NCBI GenBank assembly: GCA_002683655.1
Contig: NYTS01000048.1
Location: 2,385-42,343, forward strand
Source: Deltaproteobacteria bacterium
Lineage (GTDB): Bacteria > SAR324 > NAC60-12
Direction: 5' to 3'
Length of the DNA: 39,959 bases
Below are positions 25,092 to 34,011 of the stretch, in pieces. Numbering within the stretch: the stretch's first letter is position 1; the number at the start of each line of letters is the position of its first letter. The notes under the pieces are model-generated. The model saw only the letters and a program-made list of their open reading frames with translations. It searched no databases and was not told where the DNA came from. The translations under genes were made by a program, and so were the position numbers.

Positions 25092-26999
25092 ATGAGCCAA
25101 ACTTTCTATTGCACCACGCCGATCTACTACGTCAACAGCAATCCACACATTGGGCACGCTTACACCACCATCGTCAGTGATGCTATCATTCGTTTTCGGC
25201 GGCTGTTCGGAGAAGATGCCTACTTCCTCACAGGTACCGATGAACATGGCCAAAAAATCGCTGAATCTGCGGCCAAAGCGAAGATGGAGCCGCAGGCGTT
25301 TGTTGATATGATGACCCAAAAATTCCGAGAGCTTTGGCCTGAACTACACATCGAACCAGATCAATTCATCTGTACTACCGAAGAACGCCACAAGCAAATC
25401 GTTCAACAGATACTGCAACAAATCTATGACAACGGCGAAATCTTTCTAAGGGAATACGAAGGCCATTATTGCGTGGGTTGTGAAGAATTTCTCAACGAGA
25501 GCGAACTCGTCGAGGGGCAATGTCCAACTCACCAAAAAGCCCCTGAGTTTCGCCAGGAGCGCAATTACTTCTTCCGAATGAGCGCTTACCAGGACTGGCT
25601 TGTCCAAATGCTAAAGGATCAACCTGACTGGATCTATCCGGGACGATATCGCAATGAAGTCTTACGATTTTTGGAAAATCCACTGCAGGACCTATGCATC
25701 TCACGTCCAAAATCACGCCTGACCTGGGGAATCGAACTACCTTTCGACAGCGACTTTGTGACCTATGTCTGGTTTGATGCATTGCTGAACTACGCTTCTG
25801 CCCTCGACTGCCCAGATGGTGAGTTGTTCCAACACTACTGGCCTGTCTGTCACCACATCATTGGCAAAGACATTCTGAAGACTCATGCCGTTTATTGGCC
25901 CTGCATGCTCAAGGCAGCTGGCATGACATCTTTCGCAAGATTGGTCGTGCATGGTCACTGGGTAAGCAGCGGATCCAAGATGAGCAAAACCCTTGGAAAT
26001 GTGGTCGATCCTCTGGCGATGAAAGAAAAGCTAGGTGTGGATGGACTGCGCTACTTCCTTGTACGGGACATGAGCTTTGGTGAAGATGCGAACTTCACTG
26101 AAGAACTAGCAATCACTCGCTACAATGGCGATCTTGCGAACAACTTTGGCAACCTACTTAGCCGAAGTGTCAACCTGAGTCGCCAGAACTTTAGTGAACT
26201 GGTTCCTGAGTGTGGTGCATTGACCGATGCAGAGACAGAACTCCGAGCACAGTTTCAAAAAGGAGTGGAGCAAGTGCAGGAGTTCATCCATCAGTTCTAT
26301 CTGCACAAAGCGCTCGAACATATCGCTTGGATGGCCAGTCAAGTCAATGGATATCTCCAGCAGCAGGCGCCATGGCAGTTAGCCAAGCAACCAGATCAAC
26401 GTGAGCGTCTGGGTACTGTGCTCTACACAGCCCTCGATGCCACACGCATCTTGATTGGCCTACTTGCTCCGGTAATGCCAGAAAAAATGAAGCTTGCCTC
26501 AACAACCCTTGGGTTAGAAGGTCTTCCTCAACTTACAGAGCTTCAGCCAGGATTATTGCAAAGCGACACAGCACTCCCCAAGCCCAAACCCCTCTTCCCT
26601 AAAATTCAGGTACCCAAATCACAACAGGAAGCACCAACCCCCAAAGAAGATTCTGCTCCTGGATCCGAAGCAACTCCATTGAATATCGATGAATTCAATA
26701 AAGTTGAGCTGAAGGTTGGCCTGATTCGAGATTGTGCCCCTGTCGCTGGATCAGATAAGCTACTGCACTCACAAGTTGATCTAGGAGAAGGATGCTTGCG
26801 CTCTATCGTCTCTGGGGTAGCTCCGAAGTTCTCTCCTGCTGACTTGATCGGACAGCGTGTCATCGTGGTCAGCAACTTGCGTCCAACCAAGCTGAGAGGA
26901 GTGCTTTCAGAAGGGATGATTCTTTTTGCCGAATCAGAAAAAGGCTTTGAATTGGTAAAGATTCCTGAAAGTGTTGTGCCTGGCTCAACAGTTCGCTAA
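25092..26999 (+). CDS. metG: Methionyl-tRNA synthetase
   Basis: A 635-aa class I synthetase that charges tRNA-Met. HIGH is at residues 19-22 (YYVNSNPHIGHAY) and KMSKS appears as KMSKTLGN at about 296-303. A single zinc-type cluster, CVGCEEF ... CPTHQ, marks the connective peptide. Residues about 530-635 form the C-terminal tRNA-binding OB domain (FNKVELKVGLIRDCAPVAGSDKL ... SNLRPTKLRGVLSEGM), which here is fused rather than a separate subunit; a Pro-rich linker (about 495-525) joins it. AGGAA lies five bases before the ATG. It sits upstream of the nuo operon, from which it is separated by a candidate promoter. Confidence 0.97.
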   Translation: MSQTFYCTTPIYYVNSNPHIGHAYTTIVSDAIIRFRRLFGEDAYFLTGTDEHGQKIAESAAKAKMEPQAFVDMMTQKFRELWPELHIEPDQFICTTEERHKQIVQQILQQIYDNGEIFLREYEGHYCVGCEEFLNESELVEGQCPTHQKAPEFRQERNYFFRMSAYQDWLVQMLKDQPDWIYPGRYRNEVLRFLENPLQDLCISRPKSRLTWGIELPFDSDFVTYVWFDALLNYASALDCPDGELFQHYWPVCHHIIGKDILKTHAVYWPCMLKAAGMTSFARLVVHGHWVSSGSKMSKTLGNVVDPLAMKEKLGVDGLRYFLVRDMSFGEDANFTEELAITRYNGDLANNFGNLLSRSVNLSRQNFSELVPECGALTDAETELRAQFQKGVEQVQEFIHQFYLHKALEHIAWMASQVNGYLQQQAPWQLAKQPDQRERLGTVLYTALDATRILIGLLAPVMPEKMKLASTTLGLEGLPQLTELQPGLLQSDTALPKPKPLFPKIQVPKSQQEAPTPKEDSAPGSEATPLNIDEFNKVELKVGLIRDCAPVAGSDKLLHSQVDLGEGCLRSIVSGVAPKFSPADLIGQRVIVVSNLRPTKLRGVLSEGMILFAESEKGFELVKIPESVVPGSTVR

Positions 27000-27026
27000 A
27001 GCCCAATTTGAGGCATTTGCTTTGAT

Positions 27027-27055
27027 TTGACAAAGGACAGGTCGGGTGGAATACT
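27027..27055 (+). promoter_or_regulatory. Candidate sigma-70 promoter of the nuo operon
   Basis: A perfect -35 hexamer, TTGACA, at 27027-27032 is followed after 17 bp by AATACT at 27050-27055, a weak -10 (three of six). Transcription would start near 27062, about 35 bp before the nuoA ATG at 27098. The position between metG and nuoA supports it, but read-through from metG is equally possible. Confidence 0.4.
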
Positions 27056-27097
27056 GCCACTAGTTTTGCTTTATTTGTTTTGCCTGCTGGAGTTTGC

Positions 27098-27451
27098 ATG
27101 CGCGAGTACCTTCCCATTTTGATCATGATCCTGGTTGGCATCGGGTTAGCCGGAGTCTTCACTGCCATCAGTATCCTGTTTGGGCCCAAGCTGAGCACCG
27201 AGACCAAGCAAACTCCTTTTGAGTCTGGATTCCTAACTCAGGGCACAGAAGGGCAGCGCTATGATGTCAAATTTTTCATGACAGCTCTGGTTTTTCTCGT
27301 GTTTGACGTCGAAGTCGTCTTCCTCTATCCCTGGGCAGTACAAATTCGTGAGTTGCACTGGCCCGGCCTAATCGCAGCGCTATTCTTTATCAGTGTACTT
27401 GTCCTTGGCCTAGTCTACGACTGGAAAAAGGGCGCATTGGAATGGGAATGA
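27098..27451 (+). CDS. nuoA: NADH-quinone oxidoreductase subunit A
   Basis: A 117-aa membrane subunit of complex I with three helices. Seen: LIMILVGIGLAGVFTAISILFGP, the quinone-site loop KQTPFESGFLTQGTEGQRYDVKFFMTALVFLVFDVEVVFLYPWAV, and a last helix, IAALFFISVLVLGLVYDW. The loop with its conserved Glu and the FDVEVVFLYPWA stretch are diagnostic. I start at the ATG of MREYLPIL; an in-frame TTG six codons earlier is less likely. It opens a tight operon with nuoB, 24 bp later. Confidence 0.95.
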   Translation: MREYLPILIMILVGIGLAGVFTAISILFGPKLSTETKQTPFESGFLTQGTEGQRYDVKFFMTALVFLVFDVEVVFLYPWAVQIRELHWPGLIAALFFISVLVLGLVYDWKKGALEWE

Positions 27452-27475
27452 TCCACCACTCAGTTCAAGGAACCT

Positions 27476-28177
27476 ATGGAATCTGCCCACTACGGTGATT
27501 TCCTGACCACCAAGTTTGACAATGCGGTCAACTGGGCACGTAAGTTTTCCCTGTTTCAGTATCCATTCGTCACAGCTTGCTGCGGAATGGAGTACATGTC
27601 TGCCTCCTGTTCCCACTACGATGTCTCACGCTTTGGTGCAGAAATTCCTCGTTTTTCACCACGCCAGTCCGATGTCCTCTGGGTAGTCGGCACCATCACT
27701 CACAAGATGACGCCCATCTTGCGCAACGTCTACGACCAAATGGCTGAACCAAAGTGGGTGATTGCTTTCGGTGCTTGTGCTTCCTCTGGGGGCTTCTACC
27801 AGAACTACTCTGTGCTACAAGGAATTGATCGGGTGATCCCGGTGGACGTTTACATTGCTGGCTGTCCTCCCCGTCCTGAAGCTGTGCTGGATGGGCTTAT
27901 GGAGCTACAGAATCGTATCCAGAATGATGGCCCCAGCGCTCTTCAAGGCAGTATCAATTCCGCTGCGATCAACCATCTGGACCAAAAGAAACTTCAACTC
28001 AGCCGTTTCCTTGAAATTCCTGAAAAAGAAGTGGTTGAAAATGTTCAGAATCCAAAGAGTAATCGTGCAACTAAGTCTGGCTATAGCTACTCCAAAGACT
28101 ACATCAATACCACCGCTTCACTGGGCTACGACACGCCGAAAGGTCGCCGCGACAAGGAAAATCTCAAAACAGGTTGA
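27476..28177 (+). CDS. nuoB: NADH-quinone oxidoreductase subunit B
   Basis: A 233-aa subunit that holds the terminal [4Fe-4S] cluster N2, which passes electrons to quinone. The four ligands are Cys35 and Cys36 (TACCGMEYM), Cys101 ([18 protein letters not shown]) and Cys130 ([16 protein letters not shown]). The catalytic part ends near residue 150. The remaining 80 or so residues are charged and basic ([35 protein letters not shown]) and make this NuoB longer than usual. The tail may contact neighbouring subunits, but that is inference. Confidence 0.95.
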   Translation: MESAHYGDFLTTKFDNAVNWARKFSLFQYPFVTACCGMEYMSASCSHYDVSRFGAEIPRFSPRQSDVLWVVGTITHKMTPILRNVYDQMAEPKWVIAFGACASSGGFYQNYSVLQGIDRVIPVDVYIAGCPPRPEAVLDGLMELQNRIQNDGPSALQGSINSAAINHLDQKKLQLSRFLEIPEKEVVENVQNPKSNRATKSGYSYSKDYINTTASLGYDTPKGRRDKENLKTG

Positions 28178-28182
28178 AGGCT

Positions 28183-28767
28183 ATGCCTGAGGAAAGTTCA
28201 GAAAACACAGAGAGCATTGAGGTCTCAGAACCCGTTGAAACCAGTGTGGTCATCAATCTGGTTCAACAGGAGTATCCTGCAGCGATTTTGAGCACCCATC
28301 GGCATCGTGGCGACGAGACCATCGTATTAAAACGTGAGTTTATCCAACCGGTCTGCCGACTACTACGAAATCATCCAGATTGCCAATTTGAGATGATGGT
28401 TGACTTGACCGCCGTTGACTACTTGCTGTTAGAAACCAATCTACAGCAAACCGCGCGCTTTGAAGTCGTCTACCATCTACGCTCGCTTAGCAAAGACCGC
28501 CGAATTCGCCTGAAGTGTCCTGTACCTGAAGACGATTGCCAGATTCCTTCAATTCACATGCTCTGGGATGCAGTCAACTGGTACGAACGAGAATGCTACG
28601 ACATGTACGGCATTCACTTTGAGGAACACCCCAATCTAACCCGCATCTTGATGTATGAACAGTTCCAGGGACATCCCTTGCGCAAAGACTATCCTATGGA
28701 TAAGCAGCAACCTCTGCTCGAACTCAACGATGTCGAGGAGCGTTACCACTATGGGAGGTTTGAGTGA
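28183..28767 (+). CDS. nuoC: NADH-quinone oxidoreductase subunit C
   Basis: A 194-aa peripheral-arm subunit (30-kDa family). The signature VYHLRSLSKDRRIRLKCPVPEDDCQIPSIHMLWDAVNWYERECYDMYGIHFEEHPNLTRILM spans about residues 107-169 and ends in GHPLRKDYP. The first 35 residues are acidic and not conserved. I prefer the ATG at 28183; an in-frame TTG at 28174 would overlap nuoB by 4 bp (TTGA) and cannot be excluded. NuoC and NuoD are separate genes here, not fused. The stop overlaps nuoD by 4 bp. Confidence 0.95.
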   Translation: MPEESSENTESIEVSEPVETSVVINLVQQEYPAAILSTHRHRGDETIVLKREFIQPVCRLLRNHPDCQFEMMVDLTAVDYLLLETNLQQTARFEVVYHLRSLSKDRRIRLKCPVPEDDCQIPSIHMLWDAVNWYERECYDMYGIHFEEHPNLTRILMYEQFQGHPLRKDYPMDKQQPLLELNDVEERYHYGRFE

Positions 28768-30023
28768 ACACCAGTGAGCTAACTACGATTTCTGTAGAAG
28801 AGTTGAAACCGGTTCATCTGCCAGGAGCAATTATTCCAGCTCCACCCGAAGACTCAGACACCTCGATCATGCGCATCGAAATCGGTCCAGCTCACCCAGC
28901 AATGCACGGCATCGTGCGTCTGACTACCTACTTGGATGGTGAGCAGATTGTTGGAATGGTGCCAGAAATCGGCTACCTGCACAGGGGCTTTGAGAAAGAG
29001 TCTGAGAATTCCAAGTGGATTCAGGTCATTCCTTACACAGATCGCCTCAATTATGTTTCACCGGTGCTCAACAACATCGGCTACTCAATGGCTGTTGAGA
29101 AGTTATTCGGTGTTGAAATTCCAAGGAGAGCACAGTTTGCCCGGGTGATCATGGGCGAAATTTCCCGCATCACTGATCATCTCACCTGTCTTGCCGCCTG
29201 CGCGATGGAAGTCGGCGGATTCACCTTCTTCCTCTGGTTCATCAAGGCACGGGAATATCTCTACGAACTGAACGAACAGGTCACTGGTGGGAGAGTTACT
29301 ATCAACTGGACTCGCTTTGGTGGCAATAGCACCGATTTCCCAGATGGCTTTCTAAAGGAAGTGGAAGTCCGGCTCGAAAAAGTTCGAGAGGTGATTGAAG
29401 AGGGAGATCAACTCGTCACTCGCAACAAGATCTTCATCGACCGCATGAAGAACATTGGTGTCCTCTCCAAAGAAAAAGCGATTTCCTACGGCTTCACGGG
29501 CCCGTTGCTGCGCGCCTGCGGAGTACCCTACGACATCCGTCGAGCAGATCCACACCTTGTCTACGATGAACTGGATTTCGAAATTCCTATTGGAGAAGTC
29601 GGTGATTCCTATGACCGCTTCCTGGTCCGGATGGAAGAGATGCGGCAAAGCATATCGATCATCGAACAAGCTATCGACAAGATCCCTTACGGACCGGTGA
29701 TGACACGTGAACGGTACTTGGGCTATCCGGACAAGAAAGAAGTTTATGGTAGCATTGAGGGATTGATCGATCACTTCAAGATGGTGATGGAAGGTCACCA
29801 TCCACCGGCTGGAGAAGTCTACCAACCCATCGAAGGGGGCAATGGAGAACTAGGCTTCTATCTCGTCTCCGATGGTTCTGGTGATCCAGTAAAATGTCGT
29901 GTCCGTCCACCCTGTTTCAACTATGTTCAAGCCATGCCCGAGTTGGCTCTCGGACACTACGTCGCAGATATCGTCGCAATTTTTGGTTCCATCAACATGA
30001 TCGGTGGAGAACTCGACCGCTGA
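28764..30023 (+). CDS. nuoD: NADH-quinone oxidoreductase subunit D
   Basis: A 419-aa subunit (49-kDa family) that with NuoB forms the quinone-binding pocket. Conserved regions: IEIGPAHPAMHGIVRLTTYLDGE with the quinone-site His in HPAMHG, GYLHRGFEKESE, IPYTDRLNYVS, and SRITDHLTCLAACAMEVGG, followed by CRVRPPCFNYVQAMPELALGH and GSINMIGGELDR at the end. It starts with GTG inside the nuoC stop, helped by GGGAGG 5-6 bases upstream. The first 35 residues are a non-conserved extension. The length is normal. Confidence 0.96.
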   Translation: MNTSELTTISVEELKPVHLPGAIIPAPPEDSDTSIMRIEIGPAHPAMHGIVRLTTYLDGEQIVGMVPEIGYLHRGFEKESENSKWIQVIPYTDRLNYVSPVLNNIGYSMAVEKLFGVEIPRRAQFARVIMGEISRITDHLTCLAACAMEVGGFTFFLWFIKAREYLYELNEQVTGGRVTINWTRFGGNSTDFPDGFLKEVEVRLEKVREVIEEGDQLVTRNKIFIDRMKNIGVLSKEKAISYGFTGPLLRACGVPYDIRRADPHLVYDELDFEIPIGEVGDSYDRFLVRMEEMRQSISIIEQAIDKIPYGPVMTRERYLGYPDKKEVYGSIEGLIDHFKMVMEGHHPPAGEVYQPIEGGNGELGFYLVSDGSGDPVKCRVRPPCFNYVQAMPELALGHYVADIVAIFGSINMIGGELDR

Positions 30024-30038
30024 GTCAACTGGGAAACC

Positions 30039-31109
30039 ATGCAACTTGTTCTAGAATTTCTAGCCCTGCCGTTTGTGCAGGATGTGTTGAAAATCCTCTT
30101 CATCCTGCTGCTCTTTGCGATGCCCTTGGGTACATTCATGACCCTGATGGAACGCAAGTGGAGTGCTGCCGTTCAGGATCGAATCGGCCCCAACCGTGCG
30201 AACATTGGATCGTACCGAGGGCGAGGCCTACTTCATATTGCTGCTGATGCACTGAAGTCAATTTTCAAAGAAGATCTGATTCCTAAGGGTGCTGATAAAT
30301 TTCTCTATACAATCGCGCCCTTCTTCAGCTTCATGTCAGCGGTAGCGGTCTTTGCCATCATCCCGATTGCTGGTCCCATCGGTGATTTCAAATTTCAGGT
30401 CACCGACGTACAGCCTGGACTTCTCTTTATCTTTGCCATCACATCCCTGGGTGTCTACGGTGCTGTGCTGGCAGGAGCATCCTCTAACAGCAAGTTCGCC
30501 CTTTTTGGTGGAACACGGGCTTCAGCCCAAATGATCTCCTACGAGGTCTTTCTGGGGCTTTCGCTGATGGGACTGTTCATGGTCTACGGATCCACACAGG
30601 TCAGTGCAATCGTTGAAGGCCAGGGAGAACACTGGTTCGGTCTGATTCCCAAGTGGGGTGTCTTCACACAACCCCTGGGATTTGTGGTTTTCTTTACGGC
30701 CTTGATTGCAGAAACCAAGCGAGCACCTTTTGATGCCCCAGAGGGAGAATCCGAGATTGTTGCTGGATATTTTGTTGAGTACTCTGGAATGCGCTGGTCG
30801 TCTTTCATGCTTGCGGAATACATTGCCATTGTTGGAGTTGCTGCTCTGATCACGACCCTATTCTTCGGTGGCTACCAGGTGCCTTGGCTCTATCACTGGG
30901 AATCCGCACCACAGTGGCTAGTGACCCTGCTCCAATTTGGCAAGTTCGCCAGTTTCACCTTCATTTTCTGCTGGTTCCAGATTCAAATCCGTTGGACAGT
31001 ACCAAAGTTCCGCTTTGATCAGACAATGGCCCTGGGTTGGAAAAAATTACTCCCGGTTGCCTTGCTAAACACCGTGGTCACGGCAATCATCATCGTGGCC
31101 CTAGCTTGA
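30039..31109 (+). CDS. nuoH: NADH-quinone oxidoreductase subunit H
   Basis: A 356-aa polytopic membrane subunit, with eight or more helices, that joins the peripheral arm to the proton-pumping arm. Diagnostic stretches: TLMERKWSAAVQDRIGPNRANIGSYRGRGLLHIAADALKSIFKEDLIP (the first cytoplasmic loop, with the ERK motif and RIGPNR), TRASAQMISYEVFLGLSLMG, ETKRAPFDAPEGESEIVAGYFVEYSGMRWSSFMLAEYI, and the final RWTVPKFRFDQTMALGWKKLLP. These loops line the quinone channel. It follows nuoD by 15 bp; the gene order B-C-D-H-I, without E-F-G between D and H, is a known arrangement in bacteria. Confidence 0.96.
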   Translation: MQLVLEFLALPFVQDVLKILFILLLFAMPLGTFMTLMERKWSAAVQDRIGPNRANIGSYRGRGLLHIAADALKSIFKEDLIPKGADKFLYTIAPFFSFMSAVAVFAIIPIAGPIGDFKFQVTDVQPGLLFIFAITSLGVYGAVLAGASSNSKFALFGGTRASAQMISYEVFLGLSLMGLFMVYGSTQVSAIVEGQGEHWFGLIPKWGVFTQPLGFVVFFTALIAETKRAPFDAPEGESEIVAGYFVEYSGMRWSSFMLAEYIAIVGVAALITTLFFGGYQVPWLYHWESAPQWLVTLLQFGKFASFTFIFCWFQIQIRWTVPKFRFDQTMALGWKKLLPVALLNTVVTAIIIVALA

Positions 31110-31134
31110 TTTCTTTTCTCCTCGTGAGCCTGAT

Positions 31135-31713
31135 ATGAAGTTTAAGGTCAAGAAAGTAGATCGTAGCGAAGGACTCAGGGAAGCCCTCTACATTCCTGGC
31201 ATTGCTGTTGGACTGAAACACACGATGCGTCACTTCTTCCGCAACATCGTCGGTAAAAAAGACGTTGTGACGATTCAGTATCCAGAAGAAGAGCGACCAG
31301 TTTCTCAACGCTGGCGAGGCCGACACCGGCTTACCCGTCGTGATGATGGCTTCCTCAAGTGTGTTGCTTGCTACATGTGTGAGACAGTTTGTCCAGCAAA
31401 GTGCATCCATATTGAAGCTGGAGAGCACCCAGACTTTTCGGTTGAGAAATATCCGGTTCGTTTTGATATCGATGAGTTGCGCTGCGTCTTCTGTGGCCTA
31501 TGTGTGGAAGCCTGTCCTAAGGAGGCAATCCGGATGGATACGGGTGTAATCGGGATGGCCTATCACTCACGGGAATCATTCAACTTTACGCGTGACTTGC
31601 TCCGTGACACCTACACTCCCAACGAAAAGACTAAATATACCGACGCTGACTTGCCTAAGCCTCTGGATCAACAGAGTGCCCTCCCCAATTCGCGTGGAAT
31701 CCCAGCACCCTAA
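31135..31713 (+). CDS. nuoI: NADH-quinone oxidoreductase subunit I
   Basis: A 192-aa ferredoxin-like subunit carrying two [4Fe-4S] clusters (N6a and N6b). The ligands are Cys76, 79, 82 and 86 in CVACYMCETVCP and Cys117, 120, 123 and 127 in CVFCGLCVEACP. The N-terminal segment FFRNIVGKKDVVTIQYPEEERPVSQRWRGRHRL precedes the clusters as in other NuoI. It is the last nuo gene of the window; J, K, L, M and N do not follow. Twelve bases later the ThyX-like gene begins. Confidence 0.96.
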   Translation: MKFKVKKVDRSEGLREALYIPGIAVGLKHTMRHFFRNIVGKKDVVTIQYPEEERPVSQRWRGRHRLTRRDDGFLKCVACYMCETVCPAKCIHIEAGEHPDFSVEKYPVRFDIDELRCVFCGLCVEACPKEAIRMDTGVIGMAYHSRESFNFTRDLLRDTYTPNEKTKYTDADLPKPLDQQSALPNSRGIPAP

Positions 31714-31725
31714 TCGCAATCGGTC

Positions 31726-33327
31726 TTGGAAAGCCACGAGTCCTTCAGTCCAGCAGAGCAACTCCAGCTTGCGCCTTACGTAACGAACACCGAACGCCCG
31801 GTGTTCGTGCTGACCAATCTTCCCGAAGTCATCAAGGGAGCACTCTTTTCCCGCTATTCTCGCTCCACACTAGGTCTCCGTACTTTACTGCTGCGAGAAT
31901 TTCTACAAAATGATGAGGCTGGATTTCAAGCTCCTTCCACTTCCCAAGATTCTCGGCTGGCACTGACCAAGGCCCAGTCCTTTTATGATCGCATTCTTGA
32001 CGGCTACGGAGATGACTCCATTGGTGAATTAGGAGGTGCTCACCTGGCACTGGAACAGGTTTCCATTTTAGCAACCAAGGTACTGGAGGACGCAAGGATT
32101 GGTGGTTCGCCATTGGAGAAATCTACCCGCTATGTCAGCTTCGCCCAGCAGGTCAATGGAGACTTCCAATTTTACAAAGACCCACGGGTGCTTGCTTCTA
32201 CTCACGCAGAACTCTATCTGGAAACAAACCGAGAGCTTTTTCGCACCTATGCTGAGCTGATTGAACCGGTTAGAGACTATCTGCGCAAGGTCTTGCCACC
32301 CGAACCTGATCAACCACAAGCTGCCTATGAACGTTCGATTCGGGCACGAGGATTTGACCTGCTGCGTGGCCTGTTACCAGCCTCAACACTGACAAACATG
32401 GGCGTCTTTGGGAATGGACGCTTCTTTGAAGGACTACTGATTCGCCTCCGCTTACAGACCTTGCAGGAACTTCAGGATCTGGCCAGTGCCGCTGAGCTGG
32501 AGCTACAGCAAGTCGTTCCCTCTTTCATTCGGCGGGCAGATCTAACCCATCGACACTTCTGCAGCCAACTGAATTTCCAGCAGCAAAGCCAGAACTTTTT
32601 CAACCGCTGGGTACCACGAACACTAGAGTCATCAACTCCCCAGAGCGCCAGCGTTGAACTGCTGAGCTACGATCCAGAAGCAGAGATCGAGGTGCTGGCA
32701 GCTCTATTCTACGAAAACAGTGCGTTGTCCTTTGCCCAAGCCAGGGAGAATGTGTGCGGGATGTCGGACCAAGCACGAGAGCACCTGTTGCGCCAATGGG
32801 CAGAATTACGCGAGCACCGACGCCACAAGCTAGGTCGTGCCCTGGAGCATGCAAGCTACACCTTCGACATCGTTGGGGATTATGGCTCCTACCGAGATCT
32901 ACACCGACATCGAATATTGACTCAGGAACGGCAGCGACTGACTACCCGACTTGGCTATACAGTCCCAAAATCATTGATTGATGCAGGACTGGAAAGTCCA
33001 GTGAGGAAGGTTCTGGAGAAAGCAGATAGTGCATTTGAAGTGTTGGAGGGAGAATTTCCACAAGAAGCACAATATGTGGTGCCGATGGCGTATCAGCTAC
33101 GCTGGTCGTTGAGGATCAACCTGCGCTCCTTGATGTGGCTGGTGGAGTTACGAACTACTCCGCAGGGGCATGAAAATTATCGTTGGTTGGCTCAACAAAT
33201 GTTCCAGCGAGTACACGAGGTTCAGCCGCGATTAGCCCAACTGATGCGCTTCGTGAATCTGGAAGATTACCCACTGGGTCGTTTGGCAGCAGAGGTGAAA
33301 CAGGAACTACGCAAGCAGTCTTCCTAG
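31726..33327 (+). CDS. Tandem-domain ThyX-like protein (FAD-dependent thymidylate synthase family)
   Basis: A 533-aa protein, about twice the length of ThyX (220-250 aa). The first half has a ThyX-type region, DDSIGELGGAHLALEQVSILATKVLED, followed by SPLEKSTRYVSF (residues 128-138), matching the substrate-binding STRY part but without the RHR motif. The second half carries HRHRILTQERQRLTTRLGY from about residue 393, a divergent version of the ThyX signature RHRxxSxNExSxRY. The two sites thus complement each other, each with one part. Whether it makes dTMP is unknown: such long homologues are usually annotated as thymidylate synthases by similarity only. It starts at a TTG 12 bp after nuoI and is probably in the same transcript. 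It overlaps the next, convergent gene by 4 bp. Confidence 0.8.
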   Translation: MESHESFSPAEQLQLAPYVTNTERPVFVLTNLPEVIKGALFSRYSRSTLGLRTLLLREFLQNDEAGFQAPSTSQDSRLALTKAQSFYDRILDGYGDDSIGELGGAHLALEQVSILATKVLEDARIGGSPLEKSTRYVSFAQQVNGDFQFYKDPRVLASTHAELYLETNRELFRTYAELIEPVRDYLRKVLPPEPDQPQAAYERSIRARGFDLLRGLLPASTLTNMGVFGNGRFFEGLLIRLRLQTLQELQDLASAAELELQQVVPSFIRRADLTHRHFCSQLNFQQQSQNFFNRWVPRTLESSTPQSASVELLSYDPEAEIEVLAALFYENSALSFAQARENVCGMSDQAREHLLRQWAELREHRRHKLGRALEHASYTFDIVGDYGSYRDLHRHRILTQERQRLTTRLGYTVPKSLIDAGLESPVRKVLEKADSAFEVLEGEFPQEAQYVVPMAYQLRWSLRINLRSLMWLVELRTTPQGHENYRWLAQQMFQRVHEVQPRLAQLMRFVNLEDYPLGRLAAEVKQELRKQSS

Positions 33328-33965
33328 CGCATACCCTCTGCACACTTGAGTACCTGGACCGAGATCAGTGCTGGCTGCACGCCAAGGAGCTTACCAATTT
33401 CCACTGTACAGCGTCCCTCGATTCCCGGATGCCGCACCTTGGGTGATTTTTCAGCTCGGTATTCTTCGACCCACTCCTGCCATAAGGGTACTTCCAGCGT
33501 CATTTTTTCAAGCAAGGCGAAGCGGTCTCGGTTGCTCCCCCAATCCTCGATCTGGACTTCCACATAGTAACGCAGATCCTGGGGAGATTCGAAGCTGATC
33601 TCTTCTTCCTTATCAGGTTCAGGCAAGATCACTGGCACTTCTGGTCGTTGTTCATCAGGCAGATTCCAGCCTAGACGCTCAACCACTTCTCGGTAAGTTT
33701 CCTGCAGCATCAGTGGTTCCAGCAAATCTTCTGTTGCCAATGAAGGCTCTGGATCAGGTTGCAGTTCTTCCTGCAGCAAGGCACTCTGCTGAAAGACATA
33801 TTTCATTTCCGTACAGAGTGCACGGATGTATTCCACGGTCAGTTGATCCAGTTCCTTGAGAGCTTGATGGCGCTCTTGTGGACGTTGCAGGCGGCGCACA
33901 TCGACATGTAGTTCGTCAATTCGGCGCTTCAGTCGAGTGCGGTTCAAATCATCAGACAACGGCAT
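33324..33965 (-). CDS. Hypothetical cytoplasmic protein
   Basis: A 213-aa protein I do not recognise. The N-terminal 75 residues are charged and helical (LKRRIDELHVDVRRLQRPQERHQALKELDQL), possibly coiled coil. A Pro/Glu-rich linker (about 117-140) leads into a compact C-terminal part with VEVQIEDWGSNRDRFALLEKM and VPLWQEWVEEY. No signal peptide or membrane helix is seen. The start is decided by GGGGAGG ending 7 bases before the ATG at 33965; an in-frame GTG 15 bases upstream lies within the Shine-Dalgarno itself and is unlikely. It is divergent from the exported protein at 34012 (46 bp gap). Confidence 0.75.
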   Translation of the reverse strand: MPLSDDLNRTRLKRRIDELHVDVRRLQRPQERHQALKELDQLTVEYIRALCTEMKYVFQQSALLQEELQPDPEPSLATEDLLEPLMLQETYREVVERLGWNLPDEQRPEVPVILPEPDKEEEISFESPQDLRYYVEVQIEDWGSNRDRFALLEKMTLEVPLWQEWVEEYRAEKSPKVRHPGIEGRCTVEIGKLLGVQPALISVQVLKCAEGMR

Positions 33966-34011
33966 TCCTATCCTCCCCACAAAAAATCACGTTAGCGGAG
34001 CTTTTCAACCG

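Noticed and set aside
29352-29825. A 157-codon minus-strand frame inside nuoD.
   Set aside because: It is antisense to highly conserved nuoD codons, with no Shine-Dalgarno and no protein-like features.
33937-34011. A 25-codon upstream extension of the exported protein.
   Set aside because: It would put a polar segment before the signal peptide and overlap the divergent gene; the ATG at 34012 gives a normal signal peptide.
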